DNA of 64,000 nucleotides from Desulfobacca acetoxidans DSM 11109 (lineage in GTDB: Bacteria > Desulfobacterota > Desulfobaccia > Desulfobaccales > Desulfobaccaceae). Shown piece by piece: positions 46,501 through 54,876 of this stretch (its first letter is position 1; every line of letters begins with the position of its first letter). The notes below the pieces were generated by a model, which did not search any database, was not told the DNA's origin, and saw nothing but the letters and a program-made list of their open reading frames with translations. The stretch spans positions 2,542,001 to 2,606,000 of the forward strand of contig NC_015388.1 of NCBI RefSeq assembly GCF_000195295.1, written 5' to 3'. A program made the translations under genes and the position numbers.

Positions 46501-47739
46501 CTAGGTCAATTCGCCTCGAGGGCGGGACTGTTCCAGACCAAAAGCATCATGAAGGGTTCTCACCGCCAGCTCGGTGTACTTATCCTCGATTATGCAGGAT
46601 ACTTTGATCTCCGAAGTGCTGATCATCATAATATTGATATTCTCCCGAGCCAAAGAAGAGAACATCTTGGCCGCCACCCCGGCGTTATTACGCATCCCCA
46701 CTCCGACGATAGAGACCTTGGCAATGTTTTCATCGCTGGAGATATGGCCGCCACCCAATTCATCGATGAGCGGTTGAATAATTTCCAGGGTCTTACGCAG
46801 ATCCCCTTTAGGGACAGTGAAGGTGATATCCGCCATCCCGTCGATGCTGGTGTTTTGAATAATCATATCCACGACGATATTAGACTCAGCAATCTTATTG
46901 AACAACCGGGAAGCGATACCCGGTCTATCCGGCAGGCGGGTGATGGTTACGCGGGCGTCGTTTTTGCTATACGCCACTCCCGACACCAGAATATTTTCCA
47001 TATCTTCATCCTCCGTTGTTACCAAGGTTCCCGGATGGTCAGAAAAACTCGAACGCACCGCCAATCTGACATTATAGCGTTTGGCAAAACCCACGGAGCG
47101 GATTTCCAGGACCTTGGCCCCCAGGGACGCCATTTCTAACATCTCATCATACGATATCTTGTCTAATTTACGAGCCTTGGGGCAGATCCGGGGGTCGGTG
47201 GTAAAAACCCCCTCTACATCGGTATAGATCTCACACAGGTCTGCCTTCAAGGCCGCAGCAATGGCTACCGCCGTGGTGTCAGAGCCGCCCCGGCCCAGGG
47301 TAGTGATATTGCCTACTTCATCCACTCCTTGGAATCCGGCCACCGTCACAATCCGTCCCTTTTTCAACTCCTCACGGATACGGGCCGTATCAATGCCGAT
47401 AATGCGCGCCCGTCCATAGGCCCTGTCAGTGTAGATCCGAGCCTGGTGCGAGAGCAGAGAAGTAGCAGGAATACCCTGGGATTTAAGGTATATGGAAAAG
47501 AGCGACACCGTCACCTGTTCGCCGGTGGCCATCAGCACGTCCAGTTCCCGCGGGTCGGGAAATTCGGCCAGTTCTTTGCCCAATTTAATTAAACGGTCAG
47601 TCTCGCCGGACATAGCGGAGAGCACCACCACCATTTTCTTCCCCTGGCGCCACTCCTTCACCACCCTATTGGCCACATTGGCGATACGATCCGGGCTGCC
47701 CACCGATGTCCCGCCATATTTCTGTACAATTAATGGCAT
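46501..47739 (-). CDS. lysC: Aspartate kinase
   Basis: Phosphorylates aspartate, the entry step to Lys, Thr, Met and diaminopimelate. The kinase domain has IVQKYGGTSVGSPDRI, LSAMSGETDRLI, TLGRGGSDTTAVA and YTDVEGVFTTDPR. Two ACT domains follow and probably mediate feedback inhibition. ATG 47739 is preferred, which gives the standard start and 412 residues; the frame is also open to TTG 47763 but without family sequence. It lies between a zinc-ribbon gene and cimA. Confidence 0.96.
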   Translation of the reverse strand: MPLIVQKYGGTSVGSPDRIANVANRVVKEWRQGKKMVVVLSAMSGETDRLIKLGKELAEFPDPRELDVLMATGEQVTVSLFSIYLKSQGIPATSLLSHQARIYTDRAYGRARIIGIDTARIREELKKGRIVTVAGFQGVDEVGNITTLGRGGSDTTAVAIAAALKADLCEIYTDVEGVFTTDPRICPKARKLDKISYDEMLEMASLGAKVLEIRSVGFAKRYNVRLAVRSSFSDHPGTLVTTEDEDMENILVSGVAYSKNDARVTITRLPDRPGIASRLFNKIAESNIVVDMIIQNTSIDGMADITFTVPKGDLRKTLEIIQPLIDELGGGHISSDENIAKVSIVGVGMRNNAGVAAKMFSSLARENINIMMISTSEIKVSCIIEDKYTELAVRTLHDAFGLEQSRPRGELT

Positions 47740-47782
47740 TCCTGAATAATCTCCCTTAAACAACTATATCTCATTTCAACAC

Positions 47783-47974
47783 CTACTGATTTTCTGCCGT
47801 CTCCAGGACGCCTAACTCCCGCGTCCAGGCCTTTCCGTCTGTATCAAGATACACGATCAGAAAATACTCACAAACGGGACAATCTACTTTATTGAATCCA
47901 TACCGGAGGGTAACAAAGGCCTCTTCGCCACATTGAGGACAGATAATAAATTCTTCTTTATCCTTGAAATTCAT
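47783..47974 (-). CDS. Small single zinc-ribbon protein
   Basis: A 63-residue protein with two Cys pairs (Cys 12/15 and 32/35: CPQC and CPVC) that would hold one zinc ion. The tail is acidic (LDTDGKAWTRELGVLETAENQ). There is no signal or membrane segment. It lies 43 bases upstream of aspartate kinase on the same strand and may be co-transcribed. The function is not recognised. A 190-base gap separates it from radC. Confidence 0.65.
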   Translation of the reverse strand: MNFKDKEEFIICPQCGEEAFVTLRYGFNKVDCPVCEYFLIVYLDTDGKAWTRELGVLETAENQ

Positions 47975-48165
47975 TTACTAATTGTCATTACTTAGCGGCC
48001 ACCCGCCAACCATGAAACTATTAATTATACTCGAGCGGGTACTGTAATTCCAAGAGATATTTTCCGCTCCGGTTTGTAAGATATCAGGAACTCCCATCCC
48101 GAGTAACTGAGCGCCTCGCCTTCCACCAGACCCCCCACCGATACCTGGACACTGCTTACTTCCCC

Positions 48166-48858
48166 TCAAATCAAGTGATGCTCGGCCATGCTATAATGCC
48201 CCTGTTTGCTGATGATGAGGTGGTCATGGACAGTAATGGCCAGTGGTTGCGCTGCTTGAATGATGGCCCGGGTCAGTTCCCGGTCAGCAGTGGAAGGGGT
48301 AAGTCGACCGCTCGGGTGGTTGTGCACCAGGATCAATCCTGTGGCTTTGTGTTTCAAGGCGGCCTCCAGGACCTTGCGGGGATAGACAACCGTCTGGTCT
48401 ACAGTGCCCTCCTGAATTGTTTCCTCGGCGATCACTTCATTTTGCGAATTCAGGAAAATCACCCGGAACTGCTCGTCTTTCAATCCTCCCATAGAGGTGC
48501 GACAGTAGTCTATCAGAACTGGCAGCGAAGGGATGCTCCGACGTTTAATGGCCTGCTCTTTCAGATAATATTCGGCGCAGGCCTTAACTAATCTGATCAA
48601 GGTGGCCGAATACTCTCCTAGACCTTTAACCTTCACCAACTCCTGATGGGAAGCGTCCAAGACCTCGGCGAATGAGCCGAAATGAGACAACAAGCCCTTG
48701 GCCCATTCCTTGACGTCGGCGCGAGGAATGGCGTAAGTTAACAGCAATTCCAGAAGTTCGTAATCCTGTAGGCTTTCAGCCCCCGCTTGGAGAAAGCGGG
48801 CCCGCAGACGATCTCGATGGCCGTGATAGTGGGGTGGCGTGGGCTTTCCCGACTTCAT
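48166..48858 (-). CDS. radC: RadC-family JAB/MPN metalloprotein
   Basis: A 230-residue RadC (DUF2466) protein. A helix-hairpin-helix-like N-terminus (LQDYELLELLLTYAIPRADVKEWAKGLL, VKGLGEYSATLIRLVKA) precedes the JAMM metal motif: Glu upstream, HNHPSGRLTPSTADRELT with the two His and Asp, and HDHLI. The cellular role of RadC remains unsettled despite its name. Its promoter lies right against the ATG, with no ribosome site between. Confidence 0.93.
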   Translation of the reverse strand: MKSGKPTPPHYHGHRDRLRARFLQAGAESLQDYELLELLLTYAIPRADVKEWAKGLLSHFGSFAEVLDASHQELVKVKGLGEYSATLIRLVKACAEYYLKEQAIKRRSIPSLPVLIDYCRTSMGGLKDEQFRVIFLNSQNEVIAEETIQEGTVDQTVVYPRKVLEAALKHKATGLILVHNHPSGRLTPSTADRELTRAIIQAAQPLAITVHDHLIISKQGHYSMAEHHLI

Positions 48859-48863
48859 ACAGG

Positions 48864-48893
48864 TATATAATATTTTTCTGTTATCTTTGTCAA
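48864..48893 (-). promoter_or_regulatory. radC promoter predicting a leaderless transcript
   Basis: On the minus strand TTGACA (48893-48888) is followed after 18 bases by TATATA (48869-48864), and the radC ATG begins only 5 bases later. Transcription from this promoter would start at or inside the ATG. No Shine-Dalgarno sequence lies between the -10 box and the ATG. Confidence 0.55.
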
Positions 48894-49069
48894 TCAGAGT
48901 GGCTGTATGCCTTCTGGTCTATCACCGCTGATCAGGCAACTCTCTTTTTAAACTTACCTAACATTCATTTTTATTGACAATATGAGAAAGTGTGTGTTAG
49001 TCATCACCAATATCTTGGCCAGAAAACATCCTGGTCAGTAGATTATTCGGTTAATTTCAAAGGAGCGCT

Positions 49070-50500
49070 ATGGCGAAAAAGGAGTTTCCCCAAAGGTCAC
49101 CCGGATTAGGTCTGAAGACTTTTTGGGTCTTGCTGATCATACTGTGGGCCGGCGGCGGCTTTGCCTCCCAGGAATCAGAAATCCTTTTGGCTCGGGGGAA
49201 TAAATATTATTTAGACGGTAGTTATGAGCAGGCCAAGAGTGAGTTACGCCAGGCTGCCAGTATTGAACCGGCCAATCCAGAGATCCGGATGTTATTGGGA
49301 TTGGCATATTTCGCCTCTCAAGAATATCCCCAGGCCGAAGCAGAGCTGAAAGAGGCTATCAGACTTGATCCGGAGGTCGCGCAGAGTTGGTTATATCTGG
49401 GGGCCGCCTTGTTCCATCAGGGGAAGTATTCCCAAGCCGAACGCCATCTTCAGGAGGCTCAGAGACTGGCCCCCCAAGATGGGCTGGTCCGGTATTATCT
49501 CAGTCTTACGGCCCGTCGCCAGAACCGGCCGGATGAGGCTATGATCCACTTCAATGCCGCATCTACACTGGCGCCGGAGTATCGAGGACCTTTTCGACTC
49601 TATGAACAGGATCTCACCGGTCCTGGGCGAGGTATTGCCAGAAAAACCTTCAGTCTAAGTTTTTACACCGGTATGGAGTATGACGATAACTTTAAAATCC
49701 TGCCAGATCAGGTAACCCTGCCCTACGGCGGCCCTTATCCCGGCCACAAAGGTTCCTGGCGCACCCCTATTGTCCTGGAGGCAAATTTCGCCCCACTGAG
49801 ACGGGAGAATTGGGAAGCAGGATTGAACTATTTCTTCTATAGCGGCAATAACTACACCATCGATAACTTCAATTTCCTTGATAACCGGGCTGACATTTAT
49901 CTGAAATATTCAATCGGACCATTTACCCTACAGCCCTGGTATGGCATTGATCTGGCCCACAAGGCCCTGGAGCGCTATTCCTTTTTCAATAACGCCGGCT
50001 TAAACCTCACCTGGGAGCAGAACTCTTTTATGAGTGCTGATCTGGTATACCAGTTTCAGGACCGCAGCTTCCGTTATCCCACGGCGCCAGTTTATGACCG
50101 GAGTGGTTATGTAAATCAGATCGGACTTTTCCAAACCTTCCTTTTTGGCCGGACTGCCGCCTGGAGAATCGGCGGCGTCTATGCCCGAGAATTAACCGAA
50201 GGGGTCAATTGGGATAATAAAAGTTACGGGATCATCACCGACGCGAGCCTTAATCTGCCCTATCGCTTTAATCTTTGGACTCTCTTTGAATATAGCCGGT
50301 ATAATTTCGATAACGTGGATACCTTTAGTAACGTTCGGCAGAATCAAAATTATTATCAGATAAGTCTGCAACTGCGGCGACCGCTGACTGATTACCTGGA
50401 TCTGATCGCTGGCTACACACATGTCTCCCAACAATCCAATATCCCGGATTTCGCTTACGACCGCAATATTTATCAACTGCTGGTCAACATGAGATACTAG
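49070..50500 (+). CDS. TPR protein with C-terminal outer-membrane beta-barrel
   Basis: A 476-residue exported protein. A signal peptide (FWVLLIILWAGGGFAS) precedes four to five TPR units (about residues 35-170, for example PEIRMLLGLAYFASQEYPQAE). A roughly 290-residue region rich in alternating aromatic beta strands ends in a terminal aromatic (LLVNMRY), typical of an outer-membrane barrel. It resembles TPR-plus-barrel proteins used in surface export or assembly. AAAGGAG precedes the ATG. A FecR-domain gene follows after 28 bases, so they probably form a pair. Confidence 0.8.
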   Translation: MAKKEFPQRSPGLGLKTFWVLLIILWAGGGFASQESEILLARGNKYYLDGSYEQAKSELRQAASIEPANPEIRMLLGLAYFASQEYPQAEAELKEAIRLDPEVAQSWLYLGAALFHQGKYSQAERHLQEAQRLAPQDGLVRYYLSLTARRQNRPDEAMIHFNAASTLAPEYRGPFRLYEQDLTGPGRGIARKTFSLSFYTGMEYDDNFKILPDQVTLPYGGPYPGHKGSWRTPIVLEANFAPLRRENWEAGLNYFFYSGNNYTIDNFNFLDNRADIYLKYSIGPFTLQPWYGIDLAHKALERYSFFNNAGLNLTWEQNSFMSADLVYQFQDRSFRYPTAPVYDRSGYVNQIGLFQTFLFGRTAAWRIGGVYARELTEGVNWDNKSYGIITDASLNLPYRFNLWTLFEYSRYNFDNVDTFSNVRQNQNYYQISLQLRRPLTDYLDLIAGYTHVSQQSNIPDFAYDRNIYQLLVNMRY

Positions 50501-50528
50501 CCGCAGTCGCCACTATAAGGAAAACATC

Positions 50529-51350
50529 ATGCAGTTTCAAAAGGCCAAGTCTATAAGTATTGTATCTGTAATTTTGCTGACATTGTTGGCTCTGACGGGT
50601 ACCGCCCAGGGGCGGGAGGGCCAAGCGGCAGCCGAACTCATTGCGCTTGTCGGCCAGGCTGAGGTTAAGTCTGCTACTGACGCCTTTCGACCCATCCAGG
50701 TTAAAGATCAACTTTACGAACGCGACACTATCCGCACCCTGGAACGATCCAAGGCCAAATTATGGTTTAAAGACGAAAGTGTGGTCATTTTAGGCGAGAA
50801 GACAACCTTGGAAATCAGCCGTTATCAGTATGATGAAGCCGCCCGAAAACGCCAGAGCTTGTTAAAAACCATCAGTGGCAATATCAGATTCATTGTCCAC
50901 AAATTCTTTGGCGCTACTCAACCGGATTTCAACATTGAGACCGAAATTCTAGCCCTGGCCGTCAGGGGTACCGATGGCATTCTGGAATCAGCCCAACAAG
51001 ACAAGGTCTATCTATTGGAGGCCGGCGCCCCCCTCGGCTTGCGGAATAAATCTACCGGCCAGGCCATTGACCTATCGCCCATGCACTACGCTTTAGGGGA
51101 AAAATTCAAACCTTTTCAGATCAACGTCATAACCCCGGAGATGTATCAACGCCTGATCCAGGAATATCGGCTCAGTTATGACTTCAAGCCAAAAAACCTG
51201 GTAGAGCCGCAACCTCCCCAGCAACCGGAACCCGTTGGCGAAACCGGCGAAACTCGCATCCTGCTCCCTGGGGTAACCCAGCAGCCTCTGCCGACCATAC
51301 ATCTTCCTCGCGGAGCGCAGCCCTCACCATCGTATCCGTCCGGCAAATGA
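50529..51350 (+). CDS. Exported FecR-domain protein
   Basis: A 273-residue protein with a signal peptide (IVSVILLTLLALTGTAQG) and a FecR-type beta domain (LIALVGQAEVKSA, DTIRTLERSKAKLWFKDESVVILGEKTTLEI, FNIETEILALAVRGTDG). A Pro-rich tail follows. Here there is no sigma-factor or TonB receptor gene, so it is a FecR domain in an envelope setting rather than a classic anti-sigma signal. It is paired with the TPR-barrel gene upstream. Confidence 0.85.
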   Translation: MQFQKAKSISIVSVILLTLLALTGTAQGREGQAAAELIALVGQAEVKSATDAFRPIQVKDQLYERDTIRTLERSKAKLWFKDESVVILGEKTTLEISRYQYDEAARKRQSLLKTISGNIRFIVHKFFGATQPDFNIETEILALAVRGTDGILESAQQDKVYLLEAGAPLGLRNKSTGQAIDLSPMHYALGEKFKPFQINVITPEMYQRLIQEYRLSYDFKPKNLVEPQPPQQPEPVGETGETRILLPGVTQQPLPTIHLPRGAQPSPSYPSGK

Positions 51351-51435
51351 TCCTGGTTGGAAAATTGCGTGTCTCATCAGATCCGTTCGTCTCACACGGC
51401 TACCAACCATCTCTAAAAATGAGGAGCACAGGTTA

Positions 51436-51885
51436 ATGCGAGTCCAAGAAGGCAGGCCGGGTCGACTATTTCTGTTAACCTTTCAGCATGGGGAAGACCT
51501 CATCCAGGAGATCTGCCAATTTGCCGTTCGAGAAAATATCCGGGCCGCCTGGATCCAATTTTTAGGTGCCTTGAAACAAGGGCGGCTGGTCACCGGACCG
51601 GAGAAGCCGCAACTGCCGCCAAAACCGGTATGGCGAGAGTTTTCTCAGGCCTGGGAGGTTGTTGGTATCGGCAATCTTTTCTGGGAGGATAATGCCCCCA
51701 AAGTACACGTGCATGTCGCCTTGGGTAAAGGGGATGCAACCATAATGGGTTGCCTGCGTTTAGAAAATGAAATCTATCTGGTGGCCGAGGCTCTGCTCGT
51801 AGAGTTGACCGGTCTGAACCTGTGCCGCCGCCTGGACCCGGACCTGGGGGTGTCGATGCTTAACTCTATCGATCTAAAGGCTTAG
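51436..51885 (+). CDS. PPC/DUF296-domain protein
   Basis: A 149-residue protein made of a single PPC (DUF296) domain, with the family start (GRLFLLTFQHGEDLIQEICQFAVRENI) and conserved His region (PKVHVHVALGKGD). Bacterial members form trimers and are often annotated as DNA-binding because of plant AT-hook fusions; their real ligand is uncertain. It converges with nfo, only 14 bases from its end. Confidence 0.85.
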   Translation: MRVQEGRPGRLFLLTFQHGEDLIQEICQFAVRENIRAAWIQFLGALKQGRLVTGPEKPQLPPKPVWREFSQAWEVVGIGNLFWEDNAPKVHVHVALGKGDATIMGCLRLENEIYLVAEALLVELTGLNLCRRLDPDLGVSMLNSIDLKA

Positions 51886-51899
51886 AAGCTTGCGCTATA

Positions 51900-52742
51900 T
51901 TATTCCTTGGCCAATTGGTTTAGGATTTTTTTGGCAGCCGTAAGATTGCGGCTGTCATCATCCGACTGTTTTTTGGGGGTCTCTAATATCACCCCCTCCA
52001 CGCCGGGAGGACAACTTCGCAAAAATTCCCGCAGGGCCCGCAGTCCGATGGCCCCTCTGCCTAAATGCCAATGCCGATCGCGATGGGAACCGCAAGAGAC
52101 CAGGGAGTCATTGAGATGTATAACCTTTAAGCTGGCCAGACCGCAACCGGCGGCAATCTCGTCCAAAAGCTTTTTCCTACCGGCGGCGAGCCGGAGATTA
52201 TAACCGGCGGCAAAGGCATGGGCCGTGTCCAAACACAAACCAACCGGAACCACGGCGCGAGACATAATCTGATATAATTCATTTATGCTGGCCCCCAACT
52301 CATTTTTCTGGCCAGAAGTGTTCTCTAACAATATTAATGGTGGAGGCGGTGATACCACTACAGTCTGATTCAGCCCCTGCGCTATCCGACTGAGACTGGC
52401 GTCATTACTAGCTGCATGGCCTGGATGACAGACGAGATAATCAATCTGTAAAGATTTTGCTAGAGACAGTTCTTGCCGCAGACGGTTCCAGGAGCGTTCG
52501 TAAAGCTGCCCATCAGCCGCCGCCAGATTGGGAAGGTAAGACAGGTGGACTACCACCAGTTCAATCTTTCGCTGACGGCGTCGGTCGCAAAATTCCTGAA
52601 TCTCGCTCTCTGGAATTGGGCGCCAACGCCAACCCCGAGGGTTCTGCAGAAAGATCTGCAACCCTTGGCAGTCTAAGGCCCCTGCCCGGTCTAAAGATTT
52701 GGCCAAACCGCCAGCAATGGAAAAATGCATACCGACCTTCAT
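51900..52742 (-). CDS. nfo: Endonuclease IV (AP endonuclease)
   Basis: Zinc-dependent AP endonuclease that cleaves 5' of abasic sites in base excision repair. The TIM-barrel family segments GMHFSIAGGLAKSLDRA, LQIFLQNPRGWRW, CHPGH, LLENTSGQ, GLCLDTAHAFAAGY, HLNDSLVSCGSHRDRHWHLGRGAIG and ILETPK are all present, with the metal-binding His, Glu and Asp residues. At 280 residues it has standard length. It complements the UDG in this window. Confidence 0.95.
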   Translation of the reverse strand: MKVGMHFSIAGGLAKSLDRAGALDCQGLQIFLQNPRGWRWRPIPESEIQEFCDRRRQRKIELVVVHLSYLPNLAAADGQLYERSWNRLRQELSLAKSLQIDYLVCHPGHAASNDASLSRIAQGLNQTVVVSPPPPLILLENTSGQKNELGASINELYQIMSRAVVPVGLCLDTAHAFAAGYNLRLAAGRKKLLDEIAAGCGLASLKVIHLNDSLVSCGSHRDRHWHLGRGAIGLRALREFLRSCPPGVEGVILETPKKQSDDDSRNLTAAKKILNQLAKE

Positions 52743-52815
52743 AACGGTAAACCACTAGTCATCCGAATACGCAACGTTAGTACCAAAAAGAAGCTTTGGC
52801 AATAAAAGAGTGGCC

Positions 52816-53934
52816 ATGAAAAATCCTGTCCTAACCAACGTCTCCGATTATTTTCAGCCCCGTCTGCTAATGCTGTATGTCGCCCGGGAATTCTGTCGCA
52901 ATTTCTTCCTCACTTTAGCAGCGTTTGTCGGAATCTATCTCATTATTGATTTTTTCGAGAAGATTGACCGGCTGCATCGAGCCCAACTCGGCTTCGTCGG
53001 AATCCTGGAGTATTTCGGCGCCAAACTGCCCCTGGCTACCGGCCAGGTATTGCCGGCTTCCGTACTCCTGGCCGTAATTATAACGTTCGGCATTCTCGCC
53101 CGCCACAATGAGACCACGGCTATCAAATGTGCCGGTCTTAATATTACTATCCTGCTGCGGCCGATCCTGTTGCTGGCATCGGTTTTGGTGCTCTTTCTTC
53201 TGAGTCTAAACCTTTTTCTCACCCCTTGGCTAACTCAACGGGTCAATATTATATGGGAAACCAAGGTAGATAAGAAACCGGCGAGGGAATTAATCGATTT
53301 AAAATGGCTCTGGTATAAAGGTGATCGTGCTATCTTCCATATTTCGGAGTTCCGTAAGGATACAAAATCAATGGAAAACGTCAAGATCTATGTTTTCGAC
53401 CAACAATTCCACCTCACCCAGTTTATTGCTGCCCAAAGAGCCCAGTGGACTGGACAGAATTGGCGTTTTTCGGATGGCATGATCCAAACCTTTCTTCCCC
53501 AGGGTGAGATAGTGAGCGAGGCCTTTGTTGAACGCACTATGATCCTGACCGAACGGCCCGAAGATTTTGTCAATCTTGAACGGCGGGTTACCGAACTTAA
53601 CGGCTATGATCTCTACCGCTATATCCGGCGTCTGGAACGGGATGGCTATGATTCACGACCTTATTGGGTGGAGCTGCATAGTCGTATTGCCTTTGCCTTA
53701 ACCCCCATAATCGTCACCTTGATAGGGGGCGGCCTCATTTTTTGGCGGGAGAAGGGCAATATTTCCCTGGGCATTGTCTCGGGCATCGCCTTGGTATTTA
53801 TTTACTGGCTCCTGTCCACTTTCTTCCTTTCTTTAGGTCAGGTGCGGTTTATGCCGGTACTCCTGGCAGCCTGGCTGGCAAACATCATCTTTGGCCTGGG
53901 GGGCTTCCTGGCGCTTTCCAAAGCTTCGCGCTAA
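52816..53934 (+). CDS. lptG: LPS export permease LptG (YjgP/YjgQ family)
   Basis: Inner-membrane component of the LptB2FG transporter that extracts lipopolysaccharide. It has six hydrophobic helices around a periplasmic jellyroll (DKKPARELIDLKWLWYKGDRAIFHIS, ERPEDFVNLERRVTELNGYDLYRYI). LptG is favoured over LptF because of the WYKGDR and ELNGYDLYRYI segments, though separation is not certain. ATG 52816 is used, with AAGAG upstream; GTG 52810 is possible. The usual lptF neighbour is missing, since nfo lies divergently upstream. Confidence 0.88.
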   Translation: MKNPVLTNVSDYFQPRLLMLYVAREFCRNFFLTLAAFVGIYLIIDFFEKIDRLHRAQLGFVGILEYFGAKLPLATGQVLPASVLLAVIITFGILARHNETTAIKCAGLNITILLRPILLLASVLVLFLLSLNLFLTPWLTQRVNIIWETKVDKKPARELIDLKWLWYKGDRAIFHISEFRKDTKSMENVKIYVFDQQFHLTQFIAAQRAQWTGQNWRFSDGMIQTFLPQGEIVSEAFVERTMILTERPEDFVNLERRVTELNGYDLYRYIRRLERDGYDSRPYWVELHSRIAFALTPIIVTLIGGGLIFWREKGNISLGIVSGIALVFIYWLLSTFFLSLGQVRFMPVLLAAWLANIIFGLGGFLALSKASR

Positions 53935-54346
53935 GTTGATCCCCGAAATGCTACCCCACGAATGGCTGATTACATAACTTATTATAATACCATATAAATT
54001 ATGGTTTTGAATTGTATCCCGAAGCTTTTCCACCCTTGGCCAACTTTTTAATCGAAGCGAAACCGAAACAACCATAGTTTCTTTATTACAAAAAAATCCC
54101 GCCAGATCGATGTAAAATGCAATTTTTTATTGTCAAGTTCACAATTTCTATGCTATGGATAATCAAGATTTGCACCTTTTGCTTATAATTCTGCTTCTAC
54201 ATCATTTCGTTCTACCGGCAAGAAATTTGGCGTCATCTAGAGAGGAGGGGATTGGGGCCACAATTGATCTTAAGGATGGAGGTTTGTGTAAAGCGTCGGT
54301 CAAATCTTAATTCAAAGGTATTATTCATTTATGAGGGAGATAAATT
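53935..54346. other. AT-rich intergenic region upstream of HU
   Basis: This 412-base AT-rich stretch has no supported gene. It contains a perfect TATAAT (54184-54189) without a clear -35 box, and an inverted repeat ACCATA/TATGGT (53989-54005). GAGGGAG just before the hup ATG is its ribosome site. It looks like a control region for hup, with a leader of about 150 bases if TATAAT is used. Confidence 0.45.
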
Positions 54347-54619
54347 ATGACCAAGGGAGAGTTAATTTCTCAAATAGCTGTTGCAGGACAGGTAAAAAAG
54401 GCTGATGTGGAAAGAACATTGAATGCCTTTATCAAAACAATGGTCGATATATTACAGCAGCAAGGTCGTATTTCACTGGCCGGTTTTGGCACCTTTACAG
54501 TCACTGAACGTAGAGAAAGGGAAGGTAGAAACCCTCAAACCGGTGAGCCCATCAAAATAGCGGCTACTAAAGTGGTTAAATTTAAACCTGGAAAATCTCT
54601 GAAAGACACTATTAAATAA
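54347..54619 (+). CDS. hup: HU-family nucleoid DNA-binding protein
   Basis: A 90-residue HU/IHF-type protein. Its arms carry the conserved ISLAGFGTFTVTERREREGRNPQTGEPIKI and the Pro-containing beta ribbon that inserts into DNA, ending KFKPGKSLKD. It bends and compacts DNA, probably as a homodimer. GAGGGAG precedes the ATG. It is a single-gene unit. The 257 bases after it hold no recognisable gene. Confidence 0.96.
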   Translation: MTKGELISQIAVAGQVKKADVERTLNAFIKTMVDILQQQGRISLAGFGTFTVTERREREGRNPQTGEPIKIAATKVVKFKPGKSLKDTIK

Positions 54620-54876
54620 GATAACGAGCTCCCAATAACAGATATTTTCGCATTACTGCCTTGATTTCATTACCTTGCTATCTTTCAACGTATTTCTCGG
54701 ATCGGTGCCGGATATCCAACGCCGATGATATTTGGTCATGGATTTCTTACTAGTGGCGGCAGGGGTTTTTCTGTTCACCGTAACTTTCTTGCCCTCACCA
54801 TCCAACGCCTCAAAACCGAAAGGTTGCAGGGAGGTCATAAGGCCTCCCTCATTCTTGTTGAAGGGATATATTCGCT

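Noticed and set aside
47978-48169. 63-codon minus-strand ORF between radC and the zinc-ribbon gene
   Set aside because: Glycine-rich, no family features, no ribosome site, and it overlaps the radC stop; probably non-coding.
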